Shown here: in pieces, positions 41,047 through 49,772 of the stretch | Layout of the letters: each line of letters starts with the position of its first letter | Numbering within the stretch: the first letter of the stretch is position 1 | NCBI RefSeq assembly: GCF_900112355.1 | Contig: NZ_FOLM01000009.1 | Coordinates: forward strand, 186,001-250,000 | Direction of reading: 5' to 3' | DNA from: Streptomyces aidingensis | GTDB taxonomy: Bacteria > Actinomycetota > Actinomycetes > Streptomycetales > Streptomycetaceae | Length of the DNA stretch: 64,000 nt | Program-made: the position numbers and the translations under genes | Notes under the pieces: model-generated | Databases searched by the model: none | The model's input: the letters and a program-made list of their open reading frames with translations, nothing else | What the model was told of the DNA's origin: nothing

Positions 41047-42414
41047 ATGACCGGCACGTCCACCGAAGGACCGACCAACCCCGGCTACGGACGACGCGGC
41101 GTCCTGCGCGGCGCGGCCGTTGCCGCCGCCGCCTCCCTCCCGTTCCAGGCCCTTGCCGCCCGCACCGCGGCGGCCGACCCGGGCCGCCGCGCCCGGCGCG
41201 ACTGCGACCCCGGCTACGGCCCGCTGCGCCCGGTGCGCGACCAGACCACCGGCCTGGAGCTGCTGATGCTCCCGCGCGGCTTCGAGTACATCTCCTACGG
41301 CTGGACGAACGACCTGATGGACGACGGGGCGCCCACCCCCGGCTCGCACGACGGCATGGCCGCCTTCCGGCACGGCCGGCGGGTGCACCTGGTCCGCAAC
41401 CACGAGCGCGGCGCGGGCCCGGCCTTCACCTCCCCGGCCTACAACCCCGAGGCCGGCGGCGGCACCTCCACCCTGGTGTTCGACCCGGACGCCGGGCAGT
41501 GGCTGGAGTCCTACGGCAGCCTGGGCGGCACCATCCGCAACTGCGCCGGCGGCCCGACCCCCTGGGGCACCTGGCTGACCTGCGAGGAGACCTTCTCCAC
41601 CGTGGCCGGCAAGCGGCACGGCTACATCTTCGAGGTGGCCTCCGCCGGCAAGGGCAGCCCCGAACCGCTGACCGCCATGGGCCGCTTCAACCACGAGGCC
41701 ATCGCCGTGGACCCGGCCACCGGCTACATCTACGAGACCGAGGACCGCGGCAACGCCTGCCTGTACCGGTTCCTCCCCACCGTCCCCGGCGACCTGGCCA
41801 AGGGCGGCCGGCTGGAGGCGCTGCGCATCGGCGCCTCCTCCTACGACACCCGCGCGGACGGCGAGCGCTCCTACGGCACCGTCTCCTGGGTGCCGGTGGA
41901 CGACGCCGACCCCGACGGCGACACCATGCGCGGCACGGCCCAGGCCGGCGGCGCCGCGGTCTTCGCCCGCCTGGAGGGCGCCTGGTACGGCAACGACCGG
42001 ATCTACGTCATCAGCACCAACGGCGGCCCGGCCGGCCAGGGCCAGGTCTTCGAGCTGGACCCGGCCACCGACGAGCTGCGGGTGCTGTTCGCCTCGCCCG
42101 GCGCCGAGGTGCTCAACGCCCCCGACAACATGTGCGTCAGCCCGCGCGGCGGCCTGGTGCTGTGCGAGGACGGCAGCGGCACCGAGTATGTGCACGGCCT
42201 CACCACCGACGGGGAGATCTTCCCCTTCGCCGCCAACAACGCGGACCTGCGCGGCGGCACCGCCGGCAAGAACGTGAACGCCTCCGACTACCGGGGCTCG
42301 GAATGGGCCGGCTCGGTGTTCGAGCCGAAGAACGGCAACTGGCTGTTCGTCAACATCCAGAGCCCCGGCATCACCTTCGCCATCACCGGCCCCTGGCGCC
42401 GCGGCGCCCTCTGA
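41047..42414 (+). CDS. PhoX-like (DUF839) secreted protein
   Basis: A 455-residue protein of the PhoX/DUF839 family. GRRGVLRGAAVAAAASLPF is a Tat-type signal. The mature part has beta-propeller-like motifs (RNHERGAG, NCAGGPTPWGTWLTCEET, GRFNHEAIAVDPATGYIYET, NAPDNMCVSPRGGLVLCEDG, FVNIQSPGITFAITGPW). Known PhoX enzymes are Ca/Fe alkaline phosphatases; activity here is inferred. TAGCGT near 40971 could be a -10 box. No convincing PHO box was found. AAAGGA precedes the ATG. Confidence 0.88.
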   Translation: MTGTSTEGPTNPGYGRRGVLRGAAVAAAASLPFQALAARTAAADPGRRARRDCDPGYGPLRPVRDQTTGLELLMLPRGFEYISYGWTNDLMDDGAPTPGSHDGMAAFRHGRRVHLVRNHERGAGPAFTSPAYNPEAGGGTSTLVFDPDAGQWLESYGSLGGTIRNCAGGPTPWGTWLTCEETFSTVAGKRHGYIFEVASAGKGSPEPLTAMGRFNHEAIAVDPATGYIYETEDRGNACLYRFLPTVPGDLAKGGRLEALRIGASSYDTRADGERSYGTVSWVPVDDADPDGDTMRGTAQAGGAAVFARLEGAWYGNDRIYVISTNGGPAGQGQVFELDPATDELRVLFASPGAEVLNAPDNMCVSPRGGLVLCEDGSGTEYVHGLTTDGEIFPFAANNADLRGGTAGKNVNASDYRGSEWAGSVFEPKNGNWLFVNIQSPGITFAITGPWRRGAL

Positions 42415-42423
42415 GGCCCCGCC

Positions 42424-42460
42424 GCCCGGCCGGCCCGCGCACACCGCGGGCCGGCCGGGC
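42424..42460. terminator. Strong bidirectional terminator
   Basis: GCCCGGCCGGCCCGCG and CGCGGGCCGGCCGGGC form a perfect 16-base stem with loop CACAC, between the PhoX-like gene and the convergent UbiA gene. Confidence 0.85.
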
Positions 42461-42471
42461 CCGCGGCACGG

Positions 42472-43389
42472 CTAGCCGCCGCCGGCGGCGGTGACCGCCG
42501 TCCCCGCCGCCCCGGTCCACAGCAGCAGTCCCACATCCGCCACCGCCACCAGCAGCACCGCGCGGAACGCCGCCCGCGATCCCGGACGCCGGCCGGCCGC
42601 CAGTCCCGCGCCCACCGTCACCGCGGCCACCGGCAGCACCGCCAGCCTGCCGCCGGCCACCGGGCCCGGCGGCCCCAGCACCAGCAGCGCCGAGGCCGCC
42701 AGCACCAGCACCGCGGCGGCGGCCCGGCCCCGCTCCGCGCCCAGCCGGTGCGGCAGGCCCCGCACCCCGCAGGCCGCGTCGTCGGCCAGATCCGGCAGCA
42801 CGTTCAGCACATGCGCCGCGCAGCCCAGCAGCGCCCCGGCCGCCACCAGCCACCACGGCGGCAGCGGCGTGCCCTCCAGCCCCAGCACCACGAACGCCGG
42901 CAGCAGACCGAAGGACACCGCGTACGGCACCGGGGACCAGCGGGTCGCCTTCACCCCCAGGTCGTAGGCCCAGGCGGACACCAGTGCCAGCAGATGCGCG
43001 GCAGCCGCGGCCGGGCCGGACAGCAGCGACAGGCCGGCCGCCGCCACCGCCGCCACCGCCACGGCGGTCCGCACCGCGTCGCGCGACAGCCGCCCCTGGG
43101 CCACCGGCTTGTCCGCCCGGCCGGTGCGCGCGTCCCGGCCGGCGTCCACCAGATCGTTCAGCCAGCCCACCGACAGCTGCCCGGCCAGCACCGCCGCGGC
43201 CACCGCCGCGGTGCCCGCCGCGCCCCGGCCGCAGGCCGCCGCCAGGCCCGCCGCCATCAGCGTCACCGCCGCCGTCGGCAGGGGATGACAGGCCGCCGCC
43301 CATGCCGCCGCCCGGGCCGTCCACGCCGCGGGCCGCGGCCCCGCCCCCGGGCCCGGCCCCGCCGACCGTACGCCTGAAAAATGCCGCAT
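42472..43389 (-). CDS. UbiA-family prenyltransferase
   Basis: A 305-residue polytopic UbiA-type prenyltransferase with about eight hydrophobic segments. Two Asp-rich motifs bind magnesium-diphosphate: NDLVDAGRD (Asn78-Asp86) and LPDLADDAACGVRGLP. It should attach a prenyl chain to an aromatic acceptor in the membrane. It is divergent by 26 bases from the methyltransferase of the PKS operon, so a shared promoter region and pathway are likely. No clear ribosome site is present; CACAAT seven bases upstream may be a leaderless -10. Confidence 0.88.
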   Translation of the reverse strand: MRHFSGVRSAGPGPGAGPRPAAWTARAAAWAAACHPLPTAAVTLMAAGLAAACGRGAAGTAAVAAAVLAGQLSVGWLNDLVDAGRDARTGRADKPVAQGRLSRDAVRTAVAVAAVAAAGLSLLSGPAAAAAHLLALVSAWAYDLGVKATRWSPVPYAVSFGLLPAFVVLGLEGTPLPPWWLVAAGALLGCAAHVLNVLPDLADDAACGVRGLPHRLGAERGRAAAAVLVLAASALLVLGPPGPVAGGRLAVLPVAAVTVGAGLAAGRRPGSRAAFRAVLLVAVADVGLLLWTGAAGTAVTAAGGG

Positions 43390-43415
43390 GGCAGGGATTG
43401 TGACAGCCTGTCCGC

Positions 43416-44195
43416 ATGCTGTCGTCCCTTCTCGACCGCCCGCGTGCCCGGCTGCCCCGCAACGACCCCGCGCTGTACGAGCGGCTGGCCGACCACTGGT
43501 GGCGCCCCCGCGGCCGGTTCGCCATGCTGCACTGGCTCGCCGCCGCCCGCGCCCGGCTGGTGCCCCCGGCGCCCCGGCCCGGCGCCGTCCTGGTCGACCT
43601 CGGCTGCGGCGGCGGCCTGCTCGCCCCGCACCTGTCCGGCAGCGGATACCGCCACCTGGGCGTCGACCTCTCGCCCAGCGCCCTGCGCCAGGCCCGCCGC
43701 CACGGGGTGACGGCGGTGCGCGGCAACGTGCTGGCCGTGCCGCTGCGCGACGCCGTCGCCGATGTGGTGGTGGCCGGCGAGATCCTGGAGCACGTACCGG
43801 ACCTCGACCGGGCCGTCGCCGAGGCCTGCCGGCTGCTGCGCCCCGGCGGCACGCTGGTGCTGGACACCCTCGCCGACACCGCGCTGTGCCGCTGGCTCGC
43901 CGTCGGCGTGGCGGAACGTCTCCCCGGCCTGGCGCCCCGCGGGGTCCACGACCCCGCTCTCCTCGTCGACCGTGCCGCCCTGGCCGCCGCCTGCGCCCGC
44001 GGCGGCGTGCCGCTGGAGATCCGCGGCATCCGGCCCCGCCTGCCCGACCTCCTGGCCTGGGCGGGGGGACGCCGGGACACCGTCCGGATGGTGCCGGTGC
44101 CCAGCACCGCCGTGCTGTTCCAGGGCCGCGGACGGAAGACGGACCACCCGCGCTCCCCGCAGCGCCACCGCGAGCACCCCAGGAGGACCGCGTGA
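43416..44195 (+). CDS. SAM-dependent methyltransferase (UbiG-like)
   Basis: A 259-residue class I methyltransferase. Motif I is VLVDLGCGGGLLAPHL, followed by HLGVDLSPSAL, VVVAGEILEHVPD and LLRPGGTLVLDT. The N-terminal ALYERLADHWWRPRGRFAML matches UbiG-type O-methyltransferases of quinone rings. The stop overlaps the next start (GTGA). O-methylation of a PKS-derived phenol or quinone is the likely role. The last 25 residues are basic and Pro-rich. Confidence 0.88.
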   Translation: MLSSLLDRPRARLPRNDPALYERLADHWWRPRGRFAMLHWLAAARARLVPPAPRPGAVLVDLGCGGGLLAPHLSGSGYRHLGVDLSPSALRQARRHGVTAVRGNVLAVPLRDAVADVVVAGEILEHVPDLDRAVAEACRLLRPGGTLVLDTLADTALCRWLAVGVAERLPGLAPRGVHDPALLVDRAALAAACARGGVPLEIRGIRPRLPDLLAWAGGRRDTVRMVPVPSTAVLFQGRGRKTDHPRSPQRHREHPRRTA

Positions 44196-45472
44196 CCCCT
44201 CTCGTCCCCGCCGGCGGCACCGCTGCCCCGGCCACCCCTGCCCACCGGACCGGACAGGCCGAACAGAGCGGACAGGGGGAGCGGACCGGCGCCCCGGCCC
44301 CCGCCCCGGCCGCCGCCCTGGAGCGCGCCCGGGAACTGGCGCCCCGGCTGGCCGCCCGCGCCGCCGCGCACGACGCCGCGGGCAGCTTTCCCGCGGAGGA
44401 CTTCGCCGACCTGCGCGCCGCCGGGCTGCTCGGCCTGCTGGTCCCCGCCCGGCTCGGCGGCACCGGCGCCCGCTTCACCGACTACACCGAGGTCGCCGCG
44501 GAACTCGCCGCCGGGGCCGGCGCCACCGCGCTGATCTACAACATGCACGCCTCGGTCACCGGCGCCCTGGCCCACACCCCCGACGACCTCGCCCGCCGCC
44601 TCGGAGCACCCGACAGCTTCTTCGCCGCCCGCGACCGGACCCTGCGGCAGGCCGCCGACGGCGCGCTGTTCGCCGTCGCCATGAGCGAACGCGGCGCCGG
44701 CTCCCGGCTCTCCCGCATCGCCACCGCCTACCGGCGCACCGCGCACGGCTACCGCATCACCGGCACCAAGAGCTTCGTCTCCGGCGCCGGCCACGCCGAC
44801 GCCTACCTGGTGGCCGCCCGCGACCGGGACGCGGACGCGCCCAGCGTCTCGTACTTCCTGGTGCCCGCCGGCGACGGGATCCGCGTCGACCCGGTGTGGG
44901 ACTCCCTCGGCATGCGTGCCACCGGCAGCCACGACCTGCATCTGGACACCGAGGTCCCGGCCGACGCCCTGCTCGGCGGCGTCGAGGGGCTCGCGCTGCC
45001 GATGGCCGAGATCATGCCGCAGTGGCTGGTCGCCTCCTATGCCGCCGTCTACGCCGGGGTGGCGCGCGCCGCGCTCCGGGCCGCCGCCGCCCATCTGCGC
45101 GAGCGGAACCTGCACACCCTGCCCGCCGTGCGGGCCCGGCTCGGCCGGGCGGACGCGGAGGCCGCCGCCGCCCGCCTGGTCGTCGCCGAGGCCGCCCGCC
45201 GGGTCACCGAGCAGCCCGGCACACCGGAGACCAACCGCTGGGTGTGGCGCGCCAAACTCACCGCCGGGGACACCGCCGCGGCGGTCGCCGCCTCCGCCCT
45301 GGAGGCCGCCGGGGCCTCCGCCACCCGCCGCGGACACCCCCTGGAGCGGATCTACCGCGACGCCCGCTGCGGCGCGCTCCAGCCCGCCACCTCCGATGTC
45401 TGCGCGGACTGGCTCGGGACCGCCGCCCTGGGCGGCGACCCGGACCACGACACCGAGGCGCCGCGGTGGTGA
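44192..45472 (+). CDS. Acyl-CoA dehydrogenase-like flavoprotein
   Basis: A 426-residue acyl-CoA dehydrogenase fold protein. FAVAMSERGAGSRLSRIATA and YRITGTKSFVSGAGHADAYL bind FAD, with the middle beta domain at DSLGMRATGSHDLHLD. In the C-terminal helical domain, ERIYRDARCGALQPATSD stands where dehydrogenases usually have RDARxxxIYEGT, so the common catalytic Glu is missing. It may be an oxidase, a monooxygenase or a dehydrogenase with a relocated base. AGGAGG precedes the GTG. It overlaps both neighbours by four bases. Confidence 0.85.
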   Translation: MTPLVPAGGTAAPATPAHRTGQAEQSGQGERTGAPAPAPAAALERARELAPRLAARAAAHDAAGSFPAEDFADLRAAGLLGLLVPARLGGTGARFTDYTEVAAELAAGAGATALIYNMHASVTGALAHTPDDLARRLGAPDSFFAARDRTLRQAADGALFAVAMSERGAGSRLSRIATAYRRTAHGYRITGTKSFVSGAGHADAYLVAARDRDADAPSVSYFLVPAGDGIRVDPVWDSLGMRATGSHDLHLDTEVPADALLGGVEGLALPMAEIMPQWLVASYAAVYAGVARAALRAAAAHLRERNLHTLPAVRARLGRADAEAAAARLVVAEAARRVTEQPGTPETNRWVWRAKLTAGDTAAAVAASALEAAGASATRRGHPLERIYRDARCGALQPATSDVCADWLGTAALGGDPDHDTEAPRW

Positions 45473-46512
45473 GCGCCGCCCTGACCGGATTCGGCACCGC
45501 GCTGCCCCCGCGGGTGGGCCAGGACGAGCTGTGGGAGGGCTTCTTCCGCCACCACTTCGGCGGCAGCCGCATCGCCCGCCGGGTCTTCCACGGCGCCGGC
45601 GTGCACCGCCGGCACACCGCGGTCAGCCCGCTCACCGAACCGGCCGCCCACTGGTCCACCGCCGACCGGATGCGCCGCTACACCCGGGAGGCCCCGGACC
45701 TGGGCCACCGGGCCGTGTCCGCGGCGCTGGACGCGGCGGGCCGCACCCCCGACGAGATCGGCCTGCTCGCCGTCGCCTCCTGCACCGGCTACGACACCCC
45801 CGGCCTGGACATCCGGCTGGCCGCCTCGCTGGGCCTGCCCGCCGGGACCCGGCGGCTGCTGATCGGCCACATGGGCTGCTACGCCGCTCTGCCCGCCCTG
45901 GGCAGCGCCGCCGACTTCGTCACCGCGCACCGCCGGCCGGCCGTGGTGCTGTGCCTGGAACTGCCCTCCCTGCATCTCCAGCCGCCGACCGACGACCCCC
46001 AGCAGGTCGTGGTGCACGCCCTGTTCGGGGACGCGGCGGCGGCGGTCGTGCTGGAGCCGGACGGCCGCCGCGGCCTGCGCCTGGTGGATCTCGCCGCCCA
46101 CACCGACCACACCACCAGCACGCTGATGACCTGGCAGATCACCGACCTCGGCTTCCGCATGGGGCTGTCGCCGGAAGTGCCGGACATCCTCGCCAAACAC
46201 CTGCGTCCGGTCACCGAGGAGCTGCTCGCCCGCCACCGGCTCCAGCCCTCCGACGTGGCCGGCTGGGCCGTCCACCCCGGCGGTCCGCTGATCCTGGACA
46301 CCGTCCAGGAGGAACTCGACCTGCCGCCCGCCGCCCTGGAACCCTCCCGCGCGGTGCTGCGCGAGCACGGCAACTGTTCCTCGCCCACCGTGCTGCTGGT
46401 GCTGCGGGCGCTGCTGGCGGGCGGCGGCCTGCCGCCCGGCGCACCCGTGGTCGCCCTGGCCTTCGGCCCCGGACTGACCCTGTGCGCCGCGCTGCTCCGC
46501 ACCGGCGGCTGA
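45469..46512 (+). CDS. Type III polyketide synthase
   Basis: A 347-residue chalcone-synthase-fold enzyme that condenses malonyl-CoA units onto an acyl-CoA starter. The Cys-His-Asn triad is Cys137 (IGHMGCYAALPAL), His269 (GWAVHPGGPLILD) and Asn302 (REHGNCSSPTVL). The C-terminal loop is FGPGL. The GTG overlaps the upstream stop, so three genes form one coupled operon. With the UbiA enzyme and methyltransferase, a prenylated and methylated resorcinol, pyrone or quinone is a reasonable guess. The chain length cannot be read from sequence. Confidence 0.93.
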   Translation: MSAALTGFGTALPPRVGQDELWEGFFRHHFGGSRIARRVFHGAGVHRRHTAVSPLTEPAAHWSTADRMRRYTREAPDLGHRAVSAALDAAGRTPDEIGLLAVASCTGYDTPGLDIRLAASLGLPAGTRRLLIGHMGCYAALPALGSAADFVTAHRRPAVVLCLELPSLHLQPPTDDPQQVVVHALFGDAAAAVVLEPDGRRGLRLVDLAAHTDHTTSTLMTWQITDLGFRMGLSPEVPDILAKHLRPVTEELLARHRLQPSDVAGWAVHPGGPLILDTVQEELDLPPAALEPSRAVLREHGNCSSPTVLLVLRALLAGGGLPPGAPVVALAFGPGLTLCAALLRTGG

Positions 46513-46545
46513 ACCCGGCCGGCCGGACGGGGCGGCCCGGCCGTC

Positions 46546-47088
46546 TCACGCCGCGACGCGGGAGAACTGCTCCAGCATCGCCCGGTTGAAGGCCGGCAGA
46601 TCCGCGGGCTTGCGGCTGCTGACGAACACCGCCCGGCCCTCCTCGCAGACCGCGACCTCCTGGTCCACCCATGTCCCGCCGGCGTTGCGGATGTCGGTCC
46701 GCAGACTGGGCCACGAGGTCAGGGTGCGCCCGCGCACCACATCGGCCTCCACCAGGGTCCACGGACCGTGGCAGATCACCGCCACCGGGCGGCCGGCCCG
46801 GCACATCTCCCGCACGAAATCCACCGCGCCGTGGTCGGTGCGCAGGAAGTCCGGATTGGCCACCCCGCCGGGCAGCACCAGCGCGTCGTACTCGCCCACC
46901 GACGCCTCGGCCACCGTCTGGTCCACCGGGAAGGCGTCCGCCCGGTCCAGATGGTTGAACGCCTGTATCCGGCCGCCGCGGGTGGACACCAGCCGCGGGG
47001 TTCCGCCGGCCTGTTCCACCGCCTGCCAGGGGCTGGTCAGCTCCACCTGCTCCACGCCCTCCGGCGCCACCAGAAATGCCACCTTCAC
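46546..47088 (-). CDS. DJ-1/PfpI-family protein
   Basis: A 180-residue single-domain DJ-1/PfpI protein. The nucleophile elbow is AVICHGPWTLVEADVV (Cys followed by His), with DALVLPGGVANPDFLRTD forming the oxyanion side and a Glu in the N-terminal helix region. Family members are glyoxalases, proteases or chaperones; stress protection is the usual theme. It converges on the PKS operon. The ATG lacks a strong ribosome site. No partner is evident. Confidence 0.92.
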   Translation of the reverse strand: MKVAFLVAPEGVEQVELTSPWQAVEQAGGTPRLVSTRGGRIQAFNHLDRADAFPVDQTVAEASVGEYDALVLPGGVANPDFLRTDHGAVDFVREMCRAGRPVAVICHGPWTLVEADVVRGRTLTSWPSLRTDIRNAGGTWVDQEVAVCEEGRAVFVSSRKPADLPAFNRAMLEQFSRVAA

Positions 47089-47186
47089 CGCTGCTCACCC
47101 TCTCTGGTTCCTCGGTTCCCTCGCCGCCGGCGCCCGGCCGCGACCCGGCCCGGCCACGCGGGCCGGGTAACCGGTGCCCCGTGGGG

Positions 47187-48164
47187 TTATGCAGGCTCGT
47201 CCGGAGCGGTGGCCGACCGGTCCGGCGCGGGCCGGGCCCGCAGCCGCCCGTCCGCCACCCGGGTGTCGAACACCGGCTGCGGCGCGGTCGCCGGGCCCGA
47301 CACGTTCCGGCCGTCGGACAGCCGGAACACGCTGCCGTGCCAGGGGCACCGCACGCACCCGCCGGACAGCTCGCCCTCGGACAGCGGCCCGGCCATGTGG
47401 CTGCACCGGTCGGCCAGCACCCGGATCCGGCCGCCGGTCTCCCGCACCACCAGCACCGGGACGTCGCCCACCCGGCGCCGGACCGCCCGGCCCACCGGGA
47501 AGTCCGCCACCGCGCCCAGCTCCCGCCAGCCGCCGCCGGCCACCCGGGACACCGCCTCGGCATGGTTGACCGCGGCGCCCTGCCGGTACGCCAGATGCCC
47601 GCCGAGCGCCCCGCCGGTGCCCGCCGCGGCCAGCCCGGCGAAGCCCCACAGCCGGCCCCGCAGCCGCCGCCCGCGCAGCCGGGCCAGCAGGGACAGCCCG
47701 TAGCAGGCGATGGCGGTGCCGTTGGCGGCGGCGTGCACCGCGCCCACCCGCCGGTGCGGCGGCGGCAGCTCCGCCCAGTCCACCCAGCCCGCGACCGCCG
47801 AGGGCGCCGCGCCGGCCAGACCCAGCGCCACCAGGGTCCCGGCCGCCCGCCGCTGCCCGGGCAGCAGATCCAGCACCGCCGCGGAGGTCCAGGCGCCCAG
47901 CGGAAGCTGGACCAGCGCCGGATGCAGCGGATGCCCCAGCCAGCGGCCGTGCAGCGCGTCCCGGGCGCCGCCCAGCGGCAGCGCCCGTATCCCGCGGCGC
48001 AGACCGTCCAGCACCGGGTCCAGCGCCCGGGCGTGTTCCAGTCCGTCCACCGCGGCCATCACCCGTCCTGGCCGGTCCGGGTCGGGCCGCACCGCGCGCA
48101 GCACGCCGGCCGCGCTGCGGAGGGAACCGGTGGCCGCGCCACGCAGAGATTCAGTCAGTGCCAT
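47187..48164 (-). CDS. DUF2231 membrane protein fused to a Rieske domain
   Basis: A 325-residue two-domain protein. An N-terminal region of about 50 residues is followed by a DUF2231 membrane domain with four helices (GHPLHPALVQLPLGAWTSAA, VAGWVDWAEL, GAVHAAANGTAIACYGLSL). A C-terminal Rieske domain then follows, with CSHMAGPLSEGEL and CVRCPWHGSVFRLSDG supplying the [2Fe-2S] ligands (C-x-H and C-x2-H). The His-rich membrane part may bind haem. It is probably an electron-transfer protein at the membrane with an unknown partner. Confidence 0.88.
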   Translation of the reverse strand: MALTESLRGAATGSLRSAAGVLRAVRPDPDRPGRVMAAVDGLEHARALDPVLDGLRRGIRALPLGGARDALHGRWLGHPLHPALVQLPLGAWTSAAVLDLLPGQRRAAGTLVALGLAGAAPSAVAGWVDWAELPPPHRRVGAVHAAANGTAIACYGLSLLARLRGRRLRGRLWGFAGLAAAGTGGALGGHLAYRQGAAVNHAEAVSRVAGGGWRELGAVADFPVGRAVRRRVGDVPVLVVRETGGRIRVLADRCSHMAGPLSEGELSGGCVRCPWHGSVFRLSDGRNVSGPATAPQPVFDTRVADGRLRARPAPDRSATAPDEPA

Positions 48165-48214
48165 ACCGCCCCGAATCCCCCCGCGGCCGGGCACAAAACC
48201 GCTCCGCGCGCCGG

Positions 48215-49237
48215 CTACGCCTCCCCGGGGTACCGCAGCCCGATCTGCCGGCGCACCTCGTCCAGCGTGCCCATCACGGCCAGGGTGCCGTCCAGCGGCA
48301 CCAGCTCGGACTCGGTCCGCCCCTGCCGCAGGCAGCGCATCACCTCGCGGGCCTGGTGGCCGTAGCCGTTGCCCTGGGCCGGCGGGCCGGGCACCTCCTC
48401 GGGCTCCCGCCCCGGCCGGTGCAGGACGAAGCCGGGCGGGCGGTAGAAGTCCGAACGGATCTCGATCCACCCGGCGGTGCCGTGCACCGCCGCCCGCTGC
48501 CCGTGGTGGGCGGCCACCGAGCAGGACAGCACGGCCATCGCCCCGCCGCGGTAGCCCAGCAGCATTCCGGTCGTGGCGTCCACGCCGGTCTTGGCCGGGT
48601 GCGACCACGCGGTGATCTCGTCCGGCGCCCCCAGCAGATGATGGGCGAACCACACCGGGTAGGTCCCGACGTCCAGCAGCGCGCCACCGCCCGCGGCCGG
48701 ATCGAACAGCCGGTGGCCCGGATCCTCCTCGGCCGCGAATCCGAACTCGGCCTGGACCGACCGCACCTCGCCGATCGCCCCCTGGTCCACCAGCTCGCGG
48801 ACCCGGCGGATCACCGGATGGACCAGCGTCCACATCGCCTCCATCAGGAACACCCGGCGTTCCCGGGCGGCGGCCACCAGGTCCCGGGCCTGGGGGAGGT
48901 TCAGGGTCAGCGGCTTCTCGCACAGCACCGCCCTGCCCTGTTCCAGGCACAGCAGCGCGGCGGCCCGGTGCGCGGCGTGCGGGGTGGCCACGTAGACCAC
49001 GTCCACCTCCGGGTCCCGCGCCAGATCGAGCCAGCTGCCGTGGGCCCGCGGGATGCCGAGGCGTCCGGCGAAGCGCTCCGCCGATTCCCGGGTGCGCGAG
49101 CCCACCGCGACCGCCCGGGCGCCCGGCACCTGCCGCAGATCCGCGGCGAACGCCTCGGCCATCCCGCCGGTGGCCAGAATCCCCCAGCCCACGGTCCGTC
49201 CGCCGTCCCCGCCACCGGAAACCGGCACCGTCACCAC
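48215..49237 (-). CDS. Gfo/Idh/MocA oxidoreductase under CebR-type control
   Basis: A 340-residue NAD(P)-dependent sugar-type oxidoreductase. The Rossmann motif is VGWGILATGGMAEAFAADL, the catalytic motif is VLCEKPLTLNLPQA, and DVGTYPVWFAHHLLG holds the likely His. The segment VFLMEAMWTLVHP is typical of trans-dihydrodiol dehydrogenase-like members. Two adjacent GTGs could start it. A perfect LacI-family palindrome lies 34 bases upstream, predicting induction by a beta-glucoside such as cellobiose. Confidence 0.88.
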   Translation of the reverse strand: MVTVPVSGGGDGGRTVGWGILATGGMAEAFAADLRQVPGARAVAVGSRTRESAERFAGRLGIPRAHGSWLDLARDPEVDVVYVATPHAAHRAAALLCLEQGRAVLCEKPLTLNLPQARDLVAAARERRVFLMEAMWTLVHPVIRRVRELVDQGAIGEVRSVQAEFGFAAEEDPGHRLFDPAAGGGALLDVGTYPVWFAHHLLGAPDEITAWSHPAKTGVDATTGMLLGYRGGAMAVLSCSVAAHHGQRAAVHGTAGWIEIRSDFYRPPGFVLHRPGREPEEVPGPPAQGNGYGHQAREVMRCLRQGRTESELVPLDGTLAVMGTLDEVRRQIGLRYPGEA

Positions 49238-49270
49238 CGCCCTTTCCTGCCGTGCGCACCGCAGCTCCGC

Positions 49271-49288
49271 TTTGGGAGCGCTCCCAAA
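49271..49288. promoter_or_regulatory. CebR-type LacI-family operator
   Basis: TTTGGGAGCGCTCCCAAA is an 18-base perfect palindrome. Its core TGGGAGCGCTCCCA is the known binding site of CebR, the cellobiose-responsive repressor of streptomycetes. It sits between the divergent oxidoreductase and small-protein genes. Confidence 0.85.
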
Positions 49289-49422
49289 CCCTCACCGCCG
49301 CCCGTCGGCCCTGTCAAGCCGCTGCCGCCGGACGCCGTCCTGCCATCTCCCCCGGGCGGGGCCGGGGGATACCGGGGGATACCGTGGGGAAACCGCACCG
49401 GACGCTGACCGGGGAGGCGCCG

Positions 49423-49680
49423 ATGAACGCGGCAGGAAACTGTTCACTGACCGACGCGGGGCGCGGTGAGGCCGAGTCGGGCCCCAGGGCCCCCTGGGAG
49501 GAAGCCGGGCGGGGCGCCGACCGGCAGGCGATGAACGAGGCCCGCCAGGCCGGCGGCGCGGTGATCGAGGCGTTCCGGCAGGTGTGCGCGACGGGCACCG
49601 CCGAGCAGCGGGAGAAGGCGGTCGCGCTGGTCGACGAGAACCGCAAGCGGCTGTATCCGATCCTGGCCGGCAGCGAATGA
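49423..49680 (+). CDS. Small hypothetical protein, 85 residues
   Basis: An 85-residue soluble protein that I do not recognise. The C-terminal half is predicted helical (GGAVIEAFRQVCATGTAEQR, EKAVALVDENRKRLYPIL). The N-terminal half is acidic and Gly-rich. GGGGAGG lies five bases before the ATG, which supports translation. A single Cys is in the helical part. Its promoter region holds the CebR-type palindrome, which could affect both directions. Confidence 0.62.
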   Translation: MNAAGNCSLTDAGRGEAESGPRAPWEEAGRGADRQAMNEARQAGGAVIEAFRQVCATGTAEQREKAVALVDENRKRLYPILAGSE

Positions 49681-49772
49681 GACCCCGGCGTGTCCCGCCG
49701 GGCCGCCCCCCTGCTCCGCCCCGGGAATGCCCCTTCCCCGGGGCGGAGCCGTCGTGGGCCAGGATGGCGGCC

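Noticed and set aside
42383..45448. 1021-codon minus-strand frame across UbiA, methyltransferase and flavoprotein
   Set aside because: It crosses three real genes in a wrong frame and has no motif.
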